40,372 bases of DNA from the NCBI GenBank assembly GCA_002304435.1, contig NEUZ01000009.1, positions 1-40,372 of the forward strand. The letters are read 5' to 3'. The notes beneath the pieces are model-generated. The model worked only from the letters and a program-made list of their open reading frames with translations. It had not been told where the DNA came from and did no database searches. Each line of letters starts with the position of its first letter. The stretch's first letter is position 1. This DNA comes from Opitutia bacterium Tous-C8FEB (GTDB taxonomy: Bacteria; Verrucomicrobiota; Verrucomicrobiia; Opitutales; Opitutaceae). Positions 16,327-25,113 of the stretch are shown here, one piece after another. The position numbers and the translations under genes are program-made.

Positions 16327-17799
16327 TCAGGCCAGAATCCCCCGGACCACCTTCGCCGGCACCACGCCGGTGAGGCGCTGGTCCAGCCCCTGGAACCGGA
16401 AGCCAAAGCGCTCGTGGTCGATGCCCATCAGGTGGAGGATCGTCGCGTGCAGGTCGCGGATGTGCACCGGGTCGCGGACCACATTGTAGGACATCTCGTC
16501 CGTCTCGCCGTGGACTGTGCCGCCCTTGATGCCACCCCCGGCCAGCCAGAGCGAGAAGCAGCGCGGGTGATGGTCGCGGCCGTAATTGGTCTCGGTGAGC
16601 GTGCCCTGGCAATAGACGGTGCGACCGAACTCCCCGCCGAAGATGACCAGCGTGTCCTCGAGCATCCCGCGCTGCTTGAGGTCCTGCACCAGTCCCCAGC
16701 AGGCCTGGTCGACGTCCTTGCACTGCGCGGCGAGGTCGCGGGGTAGGCTGGCGTGCTGGTCCCAGCCGCGGTGGAAGATCTGGACGAAGCGGACGCCCCG
16801 CTCGACCAGGCGGCGCGCCATCAGCGCGGAGGACGCGAAGGTGCCGCGCACGCGCGCCTCCTCCCCGTAAAGGGCATAGGTCGCCTCGGGCTCGCGCGCG
16901 AGATCGGCCAGTTCGGGGATGCTCGCCTGCATCCGGAACGCCATCTCGTACTGCTGGGTGCGGGTCTGGATCTCGGGATCGCCGATCGCCTCGTAGCTGC
17001 GCCGGTTGAGCTGCTCAAGGCCGTCCAGCATCTCGCGGCGCAGTTCACGGGGAATGCCGGGGGCGTCGTTGAGGTAGAGCACCGGATCGCCCGCCGAACG
17101 GAAGGACACGCCGGCGTGGCGGCCCGGCAGAAAACCGGAACCCCAGAGGCGGGCCGAGATCGCCTGCACATTAGAGAACGGACTGGAGTGCTTCGCGTGC
17201 AGGACAACAAAGGAGGGCAGGTCCTGATTGAGCGAGCCGAGCCCGTAGGAGAGCCAAGAACCGAGCGAGGCCTTCCCGTTCTGCATCGACCCGGTGTAGA
17301 CCAGCTGGTTGGCCGGCTCGTGGTTGATCGCGTCGGTCTGCATCGAACGGATGATGCAAAGGTCGTCCGTCATCCGCGCGGTGTAGGGCAGCAGTTCGCT
17401 GATCCAGGCTCCGCCCTGGCCGTGCTGGGCGAACTTGAACCGCGAGGGCGCCAGCGGGAACGCGGCCTGCCGGGCGGTCATCCCCGTCAGCCGCTCGCCC
17501 TGGGTCGCGAGCCAGTCCTTAAGGTCCTCCTTGAAGCGCGCCTCGAGGCCGGGCTTGTAATCGAAAAGATCCAGCTGGGAAGGTGCCCCGATCAGCGAGA
17601 TGTAGATCGCCCGCTTGGCCCGCGGGGCGAGCCGCCAGGGTTCGCTCGCGGACGGGGCGGCGCCCAGCCGGGAACCCAGCAGAGAGGAAAGAGCCGCCAC
17701 GCCGAGCCCGGTGCCGGAACGGCGGAAGAACTGCCGGCGGGTGACCGCCGCGTTGTAAGCGGAGAAAGCATCGTGCCAGGCGGAAGGGAGGAGGGTCAT
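16327..17799 (-). CDS. DUF1501 protein, Tat-exported (copy a)
   Basis: 490 aa from the ATG at 17799. The frame is open upstream to 18054, but that part lies within the PSD1 gene and is Pro/Arg-rich, so it was rejected. The twin-arginine signal is R21-R22 in TRRQFFRRSGTGLGVAALSS. The same landmarks as copy b are present: AIYISLIGAPSQLDLFDYKP, DAINHEPAN, WDQHASLPRD, GGEFGRTVYCQG and YGRDHHPRCFSLWLAGGG. The two copies differ in the N-terminal region (copy b has a longer head before the RR) and at many other sites, so the duplication is not recent. It is 10 bp downstream of PSD1 copy a and 67 bp upstream of PSD1 copy b. Probably a folded metalloprotein exported by Tat to the periplasm. Confidence 0.93.
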   Translation of the reverse strand: MTLLPSAWHDAFSAYNAAVTRRQFFRRSGTGLGVAALSSLLGSRLGAAPSASEPWRLAPRAKRAIYISLIGAPSQLDLFDYKPGLEARFKEDLKDWLATQGERLTGMTARQAAFPLAPSRFKFAQHGQGGAWISELLPYTARMTDDLCIIRSMQTDAINHEPANQLVYTGSMQNGKASLGSWLSYGLGSLNQDLPSFVVLHAKHSSPFSNVQAISARLWGSGFLPGRHAGVSFRSAGDPVLYLNDAPGIPRELRREMLDGLEQLNRRSYEAIGDPEIQTRTQQYEMAFRMQASIPELADLAREPEATYALYGEEARVRGTFASSALMARRLVERGVRFVQIFHRGWDQHASLPRDLAAQCKDVDQACWGLVQDLKQRGMLEDTLVIFGGEFGRTVYCQGTLTETNYGRDHHPRCFSLWLAGGGIKGGTVHGETDEMSYNVVRDPVHIRDLHATILHLMGIDHERFGFRFQGLDQRLTGVVPAKVVRGILA

Positions 17800-17809
17800 G
17801 GCGCGGGGA

Positions 17810-20800
17810 TCACTTGCAGAGGGATTCGTCGAGATTGAGGACCTGGCTGGCCACCAGGGTCCAAGCGGCCAGCTCGGCCGCGGCGACGCCGGCGGGAACC
17901 GGCGAGGAACCGACCGCCAGCAGGGCCGCCGCGGCGGCGGGTTCACGGGCGTAGCGCGCGAGGGCGGCCTCCAAGGTGCGGCGGACGATCCCGCGCTCCT
18001 CGGCGGCCAGCCGGCGCGCCAGCAGGCGCAAGGTGATCTCGTCCAGCCGGGCATCGAAGGAGCCCGTCCCGGTGAGCGCGCGCGCCGCCAGTTGCCGGGA
18101 AGCCTCGATGAACAACGGGTCGTTCAGGGTCACGAGGGCCTGCAAGGGCGTGTTCGTGCGGTCACGGCGGACGCAGGTCACCTCGCGGCTCGGGGCGTTG
18201 AGGATGTCCATCGCCGGCGGCGGCGCGGTGCGTTTCCACAGAGTGTACAACGACCGCCGATATAGGCCGTCGCCCGTGTCCGCCTGATAATAGCGAGTGG
18301 TCGACTCCTTCATCGCCACCTCCTCCCAGATCCCCTCGGGCTGGTACGGGCGCACGGGCGGACCACCCAGCCGGGAGACCAGCAGGCCGGAGGCCGCGAG
18401 GGCCTGGTCGCGGATCTGCTCGGCATCGAGCCGGAAGCGGGGCCCGCGCGCCAGCAGCCGGTTGCCCGGATCACGCTCCAGCAGGGCCGGCGTGACCGCG
18501 GCGGATTGGCGGTAAGCGGCGCTCGTCACCAGGAGCCGCACCATCGCGCGGTGGTCCCAGCCGGACTCGATGAAGCGCCGCGCCAGCCAATCGAGCAACT
18601 CCGGGTGCGAGGGCCGCGCTCCGGTGACGCCGAAGTCGCCGGCCGACTCGACCAGCCCCGTGCCAAAAAGGTGCTGCCACAGCCGGTTCATCGTGACGCG
18701 GGCCGTCAGGGGATTCACCGGATCCACCAGCCACCGGGCCAGGCCCAGACGGTTGCGCGGCGCGTCCGCCGCCAGCGGGGGCAGCACCGCCGGGGTGTTG
18801 GCTCCTACCTTCTCCCCGGGCTGGCTGTACTCGCCCCGGTTCAGGATATGCGCGAAGGGCTCAGAGTCCTTCTTCTCCTCCATCACCAGCGTGAGGCCGC
18901 CGCGGGAGCGCAGCCCATCCACCTCGGCCAGCACGGGCCGCAGCCGCGCGGCGATGGCCAACGCCGGCCCGTCGACGGCGGCGAGGTAATGACGCCGCAG
19001 AGACCTACGGTGCGCGGCGGTACGCTCCGCCAGGGCCACCTCTAGGGCCGCAAAGGCCTCCAGTTCCTCCGTGAATTCCTTCAGGTCCGCCGCGAGATAC
19101 CCCCGCCGGGAGACGCGGAGGTCCTGCGCCCAGACGCGCCCGCCGGTGATGCCCTCCCACGCGCTAACGCCCGCGCGCGTCCCGAGCCGCAGCCCCTCAG
19201 TGGGGCGGATATCGGTGGGCAGGAACGCCGAGACGCTGGAGTTCACCACCATCTTGCCATCGACGAACACCTCCACCGTCCGGCTGCGCAGCGCCGTGGT
19301 GTCAAAGCTCACCAGCACGTGCCGCCACGCCCCGGGAGCAAGCGCGCCCCCGACGTTGCGGACCTGAACGCGTCCGGTCCCATCCGCGATGAATAGGCCC
19401 ACCTTGCCCTCCTCGAGAAACACTTCCCAGCCCGGGCCCTTTTCCCCGGCGGAACGGCTGGAGAACAACGGACCGGAGGGCTTCCCCTCCACGCGCACGA
19501 AAGCCCCGGTGCTGCTGGATTCGCCCCTCAGCCAGGGCACCGGCGGGCCAGCCAGCCGGTCCGCCCGTCCAATCTCCGGCGCGAGGCCGTAGGGCCCCGC
19601 CACGGCGTCCGGGGTGCCCTCAGCGGCGACCAGCGGCTCGTGCCGCCGCACCGCGTGATCGGCGGGCGGGACGGCGAGACGCGGGGATTGATCGAGCCAA
19701 GCCTTGAAGTCCGCCTCCGCGGCCGTCGCCCGGCTCTTCTCCTCCTCGCGCATTCCCTTTAGCAGCGCCTGCAGCTCCGACCAGCGGGCCTCGTCCCCGG
19801 CCGCGGGCACGAACAGGGTCGGCGGCGTATCGTAGCGGTTGCCGTCCATCGCCGGCATCGTATTGTTCCGGAAGAAGGCCGCGAAGGCGTAGAAGTCCTT
19901 GGCCGAGACCGGGTCGAACTTGTGGTCGTGGCAGGCGGCGCACCCGAGGGTCAGCCCCAGCCAGACCGTCGCAACGGTCTCCACCCGGTCCTTCGCGTAG
20001 ATCGCCTCGTACTCCTCCGCGATAGCCCCACCCTCGCTCGTGGTAGGAAGACACCGGTTGAAGCCGGAGGCGACCTGCTGCGCGAGCGTGGCGCCGGGCA
20101 GCAGATCCCCCGCCACCTGCTCCACCGTGAACCGGTCAAAGGGCATATTGTCGCGGAAGGCCCGGATCACCCAATCGCGGTACGGCCAGATGGACCGGTA
20201 GTTGTCGATGTGGATGCCGTGGGTGTCCGCGTAGCGCACGGCGTCGAGCCACTGCCGCGCGAAATGCTCCGCGGACGGCTCGGAGGCGAGCATCCGGTCC
20301 ACCGCGCGCTCATAGGCCCCGGGCGCCTGGTCGGCGGCGAACGCCGCGAGCTCGGCCGGGGTCGGCGGCAGCCCGGTCAGATCAAGGGCCGCGCGACGCA
20401 GCAGACGGGCCGGAGTTTCCTCCGCGGAGGGACGCAGCCCCTCCCGCTCCAGCCGCTGGGCAATGAAGGCGTCGATGGGATTCCGGCCCCCAACCGCCGC
20501 CGCGGGCGCCGCGGCGGTCCGCACCGGCAGGAAGCTCCAGTGCTCCTCGTAACGGGCGCCCTCGGCAATCCACCGCTCCAGCAGGGCCACCTCCTCCGGC
20601 CGCACCGTCTTGTGGGACTCCGGGGGCGGCATCACCTCCTCGGGATCCTTCGACTTCAAACGCTCGATGAGCGGACTCCGAGCCGGGTCGCCCGGCACAA
20701 TCGCAGGTTCCAAGTCACCATCCCCGCGTGGCTTGGTGGCAAACTCCGCCCGATCGAGGCGCAGCTTGGCCTTGCGCGTGGAAGAGTCCGGGCCGTGGCA

Positions 20801-20929
20801 GAGAAAACAGTTCTCCGCCAAAATCGGCTGGATCTGGTCGTTGTAACTGACCGGCGGCGCGGAGGCAGCCCAGACGCTCAGGGGAAAAAATGCGGCCGCA
20901 GCCGCCAGGGGACGGAGGGGGAAAGCCAT
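17810..20929 (-). CDS. PSD1 protein: cytochrome c, DUF1549, LamG-like, DUF1553 (copy a)
   Basis: 1039 aa from the ATG at 20929, which opens a signal peptide (MAFPLRPLAAAAAFFPLSVW). Cytochrome-c domain with C41-F-L-C44-H45 and likely distal Met100 (EEVMPPPESHK); DUF1549 from about 150 to 345 with the second haem motif C330-A-A-C333-H334 (CAACHDHKFDP); LamG-like region at about 465-640 (WRHVLVSFDTTALRSRTVEV, FVDGKMVVNSSVSAFL); DUF1553 from about 730 to the end (RLGLARWLVDPVNPLTARVT, ESAGDFGVTGARPSHPELLD). It is the first of the five-gene set, so its promoter should lie in the 144 bp before it, or it could be read through from the NHL gene. Expected location is the periplasm or outer surface. 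Reaction unknown. Confidence 0.93.
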   Translation of the reverse strand: MAFPLRPLAAAAAFFPLSVWAASAPPVSYNDQIQPILAENCFLCHGPDSSTRKAKLRLDRAEFATKPRGDGDLEPAIVPGDPARSPLIERLKSKDPEEVMPPPESHKTVRPEEVALLERWIAEGARYEEHWSFLPVRTAAAPAAAVGGRNPIDAFIAQRLEREGLRPSAEETPARLLRRAALDLTGLPPTPAELAAFAADQAPGAYERAVDRMLASEPSAEHFARQWLDAVRYADTHGIHIDNYRSIWPYRDWVIRAFRDNMPFDRFTVEQVAGDLLPGATLAQQVASGFNRCLPTTSEGGAIAEEYEAIYAKDRVETVATVWLGLTLGCAACHDHKFDPVSAKDFYAFAAFFRNNTMPAMDGNRYDTPPTLFVPAAGDEARWSELQALLKGMREEEKSRATAAEADFKAWLDQSPRLAVPPADHAVRRHEPLVAAEGTPDAVAGPYGLAPEIGRADRLAGPPVPWLRGESSSTGAFVRVEGKPSGPLFSSRSAGEKGPGWEVFLEEGKVGLFIADGTGRVQVRNVGGALAPGAWRHVLVSFDTTALRSRTVEVFVDGKMVVNSSVSAFLPTDIRPTEGLRLGTRAGVSAWEGITGGRVWAQDLRVSRRGYLAADLKEFTEELEAFAALEVALAERTAAHRRSLRRHYLAAVDGPALAIAARLRPVLAEVDGLRSRGGLTLVMEEKKDSEPFAHILNRGEYSQPGEKVGANTPAVLPPLAADAPRNRLGLARWLVDPVNPLTARVTMNRLWQHLFGTGLVESAGDFGVTGARPSHPELLDWLARRFIESGWDHRAMVRLLVTSAAYRQSAAVTPALLERDPGNRLLARGPRFRLDAEQIRDQALAASGLLVSRLGGPPVRPYQPEGIWEEVAMKESTTRYYQADTGDGLYRRSLYTLWKRTAPPPAMDILNAPSREVTCVRRDRTNTPLQALVTLNDPLFIEASRQLAARALTGTGSFDARLDEITLRLLARRLAAEERGIVRRTLEAALARYAREPAAAAALLAVGSSPVPAGVAAAELAAWTLVASQVLNLDESLCK

Positions 20930-20969
20930 CGGGGACCCCCAATGGAGCGCCGCCCCCGCGGCGCGCCAA

Positions 20970-20980
20970 GCCAAATTGGC
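20970..20980. promoter_or_regulatory. Palindrome upstream of the PSD1/DUF1501 set
   Basis: GCCAAATTGGC (5-1-5 perfect inverted repeat) lies 40 bp before the PSD1 copy a start, in the only gap where a promoter for the five genes can be placed. It could be an operator. No clear -35/-10 pair was found nearby. Confidence 0.25.
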
Positions 20981-21024
20981 CGGAATCTGCTCCCGGTTAT
21001 CCAGCGCAGCCCCAAATGCTTGCG

Positions 21025-21041
21025 CCCGGGCCGCGAACGCG
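21025..21041. repeat. 17-bp motif, copy 1 (shared with 33098-33114)
   Basis: CCCGGGCCGCGAACGCG occurs exactly twice in the window, both times in an intergenic region: here, between the NHL gene and PSD1 copy a, and just before TonB receptor 3. It contains the palindromic core CGCG-AA-CGCG. Meaning unknown. Confidence 0.6.
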
Positions 21042-21062
21042 GCTCACGGGGGCGAATGAGCC
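21030..21062 (-). terminator. Hairpin pair after the NHL gene, possible terminator
   Basis: Reading the minus strand just past the NHL stop codon, a 6-bp stem GGCTCA/TGAGCC (21041-21046 with 21057-21062, 10-nt loop) abuts a 14-nt perfect palindrome GCCGCG-AA-CGCGGC (21030-21043). There is no T-run, so termination is only suggested. If real, it separates the NHL gene from the PSD1 set. Confidence 0.3.
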
Positions 21063-21073
21063 CGCGCCGCGCC

Positions 21074-22129
21074 TCAACGGCCGGCCAGTCGCGCGAGCTT
21101 GGTTACCCGGCCGGCGAAATTCCAGTCTTGGACGAACAGGTTACCCGCGGCGTCAAACGAAACCCCGTGCGGCGCGATGAAGATGCCGTCGCGCCAGTGC
21201 TCGGGGGCCAGCTTGAACTGGGCCCACTGCTTCTGGTCCGGGTTGTCACCGAGGGTAGCCACGACCTTGCCAGCCTTGTCCACGATCGCGACCCGGCCCT
21301 CCAACTCGGCCACCGCAACATAGTCCCCGTGGATGGAGGCCGCGCAGGGCCGGCGCAGGCCAGTGGTGACCACGCCGAGCCACTTGCCCTCCAGGTCCGT
21401 GTGGACCAGCCGGCGGTTCTCCCGGTCGGAGATCAGCAGGCGAGGCGCGCCAAACCGGGTGTCGAGGGCAATCCCGTGGCAGGTTTTGAACTGATTCTCC
21501 CCTTCCCCGCGCGTGCCGATGGTCTTAAGGTACCGGCGCTCCGGGCTGTAGACGTGGACGACGCTGGCGCCGTACCCGTCCGCCACATAGATCCGCCCGT
21601 CCGGCCCGACGGTGACCGCCGTGGGACGGAAGGCGGTGGCCTTGCCCTTCGGGTCAGCCGGCTGGTTGTAGAACCCGCTCTCCTTGGGCATCCCGAGGGT
21701 CCACTGCGCCTTGCCGTCCAGATCGAGTTTCACGATCTGCGGGCCCTTAACGTGCGCGGCGTAGATAAACTCCCGCCCGCCCTCGCTCCGGATCATCATC
21801 CCGTGAATCCCGCTGAACTCGGGCGCGATCGAACGCAGGTAGCGGCCGGACGGATCGAAGACCAAAAGGCCCGTCTTCTCCGCATCGGTGGAAACATAGA
21901 TCCTTCCCGCCGCATCGACGACGATGCCGCCGTGCGTCGGCCCGAGCGAGACCCCGGACGGCACCTGGGCCCAGCCGCCGGCAACCTGAAAGCGCCAGTT
22001 GCCGGAGCCCAGCGGGGCGGACGGTAGCGGGGTCGCGCTCACCTGCCCGAGGGGCAGCGCGAGATCGACGTGGGCATGGACGGCCGCGGGCAGCGCCACG
22101 GCAAGCAGGAGGAGGGAGCGGGGGTACAC
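21074..22129 (-). CDS. Secreted NHL-repeat beta-propeller protein
   Basis: 351 aa if the GTG at 22129 is the start (a TTG at 22141 would add four residues); no ATG is available near the signal peptide VYPRSLLLLAVALPAAVHA. The mature protein has repeated NHL-type blades, visible as THGGIVVDAAGRIYVSTDAE, PTAVTVGPDGRIYVADGYG, CHGIALDTRFGAPRLLISD and APHGVSFDAAGNLFVQDWN, consistent with a six-bladed propeller. NHL proteins of this kind in PVC bacteria resemble peptidylglycine alpha-amidating lyase in fold but are mostly of unknown function. It is transcribed towards the PSD1 set, 144 bp upstream of it, and divergently from hflX. A periplasmic scaffold or enzyme partner of that set is possible. 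Confidence 0.85.
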   Translation of the reverse strand: MYPRSLLLLAVALPAAVHAHVDLALPLGQVSATPLPSAPLGSGNWRFQVAGGWAQVPSGVSLGPTHGGIVVDAAGRIYVSTDAEKTGLLVFDPSGRYLRSIAPEFSGIHGMMIRSEGGREFIYAAHVKGPQIVKLDLDGKAQWTLGMPKESGFYNQPADPKGKATAFRPTAVTVGPDGRIYVADGYGASVVHVYSPERRYLKTIGTRGEGENQFKTCHGIALDTRFGAPRLLISDRENRRLVHTDLEGKWLGVVTTGLRRPCAASIHGDYVAVAELEGRVAIVDKAGKVVATLGDNPDQKQWAQFKLAPEHWRDGIFIAPHGVSFDAAGNLFVQDWNFAGRVTKLARLAGR

Positions 22130-22172
22130 GCGCCGACCCAAACGGCCACCACCGCGGGCGTCAAGCGGCGGG

Positions 22173-22188
22173 CGGTTGACCGGTTGAC
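22173..22188. repeat. Perfect tandem 8-bp repeat before hflX
   Basis: CGGTTGAC occurs twice without a spacer in the 97-bp divergent gap between the NHL gene and hflX. Each unit holds a TTGAC -35-like core (TTGACC at 22176, TTGACG at 22184). The -10 region after the second is poor (CACGTT, 17-bp spacer). Possibly overlapping -35 boxes or a regulator half-site pair. Confidence 0.35.
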
Positions 22189-22226
22189 GCGCCCCCGAAG
22201 CGGGCCCACGTTGGCCCACCCGCCCG

Positions 22227-23501
22227 ATGGCCGACTTCCTCACCGATAAACCCGCGAAGCTCGAACGCGCCTTCCTCGTGGGCGTGCAAACACCGGAGAT
22301 GCCCGCGGGCGAGGCGGCCGAACTGCTGGCCGAACTCCGGGAACTGGTCGAGAACCTCCGCATCCAGGTCGCCCGCGCCGAGCTGGTGAACCTGCGCCGC
22401 CCTACCCCTGCCCTGCTCCTCGGCTCCGGCAAGGCGGAGGAACTCGTCGCCCTGGCCAAGGCGGAGGGGGCCGACGTGATCGTTTTCGACGAGGAGCTCT
22501 CCCCGGCCCAGCAGCGCAACTGGGAGGAGCTTTCCGGGCTCGCTGTGATCGATCGCCAGGAGGTCATCCTCGAGATCTTCGCCGACCGCGCGCATACGAG
22601 GGAGGCCATCCTGCAGGTGGCCCTTGCGCGGATGGAATATTCCCTGCCGCGGCTCACCCGCGCCTGGACCCACCTTTCCCGGCAACGCGGCAAGGGCGCG
22701 ATGGGCGGTGAGGGCGAAACCCAGCTGGAGCAGGACCGCCGCATCGTGCGCGACCGCATTACCCACCTGAAGGCGGAACTGGCCGCCGTCGTCCGCCAGC
22801 GCGATGTGCAGCGCCGCCGGCGGCAGCGCGTGCCCGTCCCGACCTGCGCCATCGTCGGCTACACGAATGCCGGTAAATCTACCCTGCTGAACACTTTGAC
22901 TGGAGCCCACGTCCTCGCGGCCGACAAGCTCTTCGCGACTCTCGATCCCACCACCCGCCAGCTAGCGCTCCGCGGCAACCAGAAGCTGCTCGTCACCGAT
23001 ACCGTCGGGTTCATCCGTCGCCTGCCCCACGGCCTCATCGAAGCCTTCAAGGCGACCCTCGAGGAGGTCGTGATCGCCGACTTCCTGATCCACGTCCTAG
23101 ACGTGACCAGCCCGCACTTCGAGCACCACCACGCGACCACCCTCGGGGTCCTCGCGGAACTGGGCGCAGCCGGGCGGCCGATCATCACCGTGTTCAACAA
23201 GGTCGACGCCGCCACCCCGGCGATGCTCGCTCGCGCCCGGCAACTGGAGCCAGGCGCCCTGCGGGTGAGCGCCCGCTCCCGGGAAGGCCTCGAGGCCCTC
23301 GAGGAACGCTGCCTCGAACGCATCGCCGAGGCGCACGCCGTTACCGAGCTGATGGTCCCCCACTCCCGCTACGACGTCATCGCGCGCCTCCACGCAGTGG
23401 GCCACGTGCAGAGCGAGGATCAACTGGAGGACGGCGTACGCCTCATCGGCCGCTATCCGCCGGCGCAGGCCGCATTCTTCGCCCCCTTCGTCGTGCCTTA
23501 A
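22227..23501 (+). CDS. hflX: GTPase HflX (ribosome-associated)
   Basis: 424 aa, the usual length. HflX binds the 50S/70S ribosome and can split or rescue stalled ribosomes under stress. The N-terminal HflX domain (about 1-180) contains LLLGSGKAEEL and the family signature GGEGETQLEQDRRIVRDRI (161-179). The G domain has G1 GYTNAGKS (211-218), switch I LFATLDPTTR, G3 DTVG (258-261) and G4 FNKVD. The C-terminal part (about 355-424) fits the HflX C-terminal extension. It is divergent from the NHL gene, and its stop lies only 7 bp from the stop of the convergent transporter gene. The usual hfq neighbour is absent. Cytoplasmic. Confidence 0.97.
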   Translation: MADFLTDKPAKLERAFLVGVQTPEMPAGEAAELLAELRELVENLRIQVARAELVNLRRPTPALLLGSGKAEELVALAKAEGADVIVFDEELSPAQQRNWEELSGLAVIDRQEVILEIFADRAHTREAILQVALARMEYSLPRLTRAWTHLSRQRGKGAMGGEGETQLEQDRRIVRDRITHLKAELAAVVRQRDVQRRRRQRVPVPTCAIVGYTNAGKSTLLNTLTGAHVLAADKLFATLDPTTRQLALRGNQKLLVTDTVGFIRRLPHGLIEAFKATLEEVVIADFLIHVLDVTSPHFEHHHATTLGVLAELGAAGRPIITVFNKVDAATPAMLARARQLEPGALRVSARSREGLEALEERCLERIAEAHAVTELMVPHSRYDVIARLHAVGHVQSEDQLEDGVRLIGRYPPAQAAFFAPFVVP

Positions 23502-23508
23502 GGGTCGC

Positions 23509-25113
23509 TCACTCCGCCCCCGCCGTCCCGTCCTCGGCCAGCCGGCGAAGCAGCCAAAGGCACTTCTCGAAGTGGAGCGTAGCGTCAACCAGGTGCTCGG
23601 CACTGACCCTCCGGCCGTCCGGCTCAAGCAAGGACTGCCGGACTTGCTCCATCAAGGCCCCCCGCTCCGCGGTGATCGACCGTAGGGTGCGCCGGTCCTC
23701 CTCCGTGGCCCGCGGGCCCAGCGCCTCTGCGGCGACGCCAAGGACCGCGTGCAGGCCGTGCACCAACCGCTCGACCCGCGCCGGTCGCTCCATCGCCGGC
23801 AGGGCGCCCACGTCTTGGGCGAAGCCGTGTAGCGACGCCTGCAGGGCGCGCAGAAGCGAAACGCGGGTGCGAAGGCGCACCAGCGCCTCGAGGTCGCCTG
23901 CCGATGGCTCCGCCCGCAGCGCCCCGACCAAGTAGCTCTCCAGCGCGGAAAGGATCGTCGTGCTACCGACGTGCCGGCGCGCCAGACTGAACGCTTCCGC
24001 CGACCGTTCTTCCGGAGCGAGCAGGTCGTCGAGGTAATGCGGCAGAAAGGCCGCCAACCGGGTCCACTCGAGTTGGCACAGCAGGTAGGCGCCAGCTGGA
24101 TCCCGCACCTCACCCGTCGGCAAGTGCGCGGGTCGTAGCGCAGCTGGCTCCCTCGCTTGCGGATCCGGTAACCAGCGGACGGCCCGCGCCGCCAGAGCCG
24201 GACCCACCGCCTCCCCGGCGAGCGCGATCATCACCTGGGAAATAAGGTACAGCAGTCCAACCTGCAGGCCGAGATCCACCGGAGCACGCTGCACCAACGC
24301 CAGCAAGAGCGGCACTCCTGCGTGGACCTCGACCAAGTGGAGCAAAATGAGGAGCACCGTCCCGACCACCCGAACCAAGGCTCCAGCCAAGGTCAGCCGG
24401 CGACTGGCCAGATCCATCGAACCCGCGACAAAGAGCCGGCCAAAACCCGTGCCGAGGCAGGCGCCATAAATCACGGCCGCCACCGGCGGCAGATCCAACA
24501 GGCCGGTCTGCACGAGGGGCAAGAGCAGCACCGTGGCGACCTGGGCGGATTGCAGGAGTCCACCAGAAACCACGCCAAGAAGAAGGGCTAAGCTAAAGCT
24601 GCCTCCCGCTACCACCAGCACCGCCACCACCTGGGGATCCGCCTTGAGGCCGTTTACCGCCGTCTTCAGCAAGCCCACCCCGAAAAGCAAGAGTCCGAGC
24701 CCCAGCAGCCCGTAAAGCGCGGGCCGCAGTCGAGCGCGCCGGTCGACTTGAAGCAACAACGCGCAGCCCACAGAGCCAAAAAGCACGAACGCCATCAGGC
24801 GCAGGTCGATCGCCGCCGCCAGCACCAACAGGGACGTGCCCACGCTAGACCACGGCAGCAGGGGCAGCGCCTGACCCAGCGTCGCCGCCCCGGCGGCCAC
24901 TAACCCCGCCGCCGCGAAGGTCACCGCGCCCGCCGATTGGGAGCAGGCCCCCGATATCATCCCCACCACCTGAGGAGCCACCGGCCGCAGCAACGTCGCC
25001 GCGATCCACGCGCGCGCGCGACCACCCGCCAGCTGTTGCACCTCCGCGCCAACCATCCGCAGACCGATGAACAAGAGGCCCAGTCCGGCAAAGCCAGTGA
25101 TCCAGTCCTGCAT
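23509..25113 (-). CDS. Na/Pi-cotransporter-family membrane protein with PhoU-like C-terminus
   Basis: 534 aa from the ATG at 25113 (a TTG three codons earlier is possible). The N-terminal 300 or so residues hold many hydrophobic helices and the two inverted QS-type motifs of the family: MISGACSQSAGAVT and SGGLLQSAQVATVLLLP. The last 200 residues are soluble and helical (LEWTRLAAFLPHYLDDLLAP, LHFEKCLWLLRRLAEDGTA), as in NptA/YjbB-like proteins with a PhoU-type domain. The family moves phosphate with sodium, often outward, and may control internal phosphate. There is no pst or pho gene alongside. It is convergent with hflX (7-bp gap), with no visible terminator there. It is divergent from the sigma-factor gene. 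Confidence 0.9.
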   Translation of the reverse strand: MQDWITGFAGLGLLFIGLRMVGAEVQQLAGGRARAWIAATLLRPVAPQVVGMISGACSQSAGAVTFAAAGLVAAGAATLGQALPLLPWSSVGTSLLVLAAAIDLRLMAFVLFGSVGCALLLQVDRRARLRPALYGLLGLGLLLFGVGLLKTAVNGLKADPQVVAVLVVAGGSFSLALLLGVVSGGLLQSAQVATVLLLPLVQTGLLDLPPVAAVIYGACLGTGFGRLFVAGSMDLASRRLTLAGALVRVVGTVLLILLHLVEVHAGVPLLLALVQRAPVDLGLQVGLLYLISQVMIALAGEAVGPALAARAVRWLPDPQAREPAALRPAHLPTGEVRDPAGAYLLCQLEWTRLAAFLPHYLDDLLAPEERSAEAFSLARRHVGSTTILSALESYLVGALRAEPSAGDLEALVRLRTRVSLLRALQASLHGFAQDVGALPAMERPARVERLVHGLHAVLGVAAEALGPRATEEDRRTLRSITAERGALMEQVRQSLLEPDGRRVSAEHLVDATLHFEKCLWLLRRLAEDGTAGAE

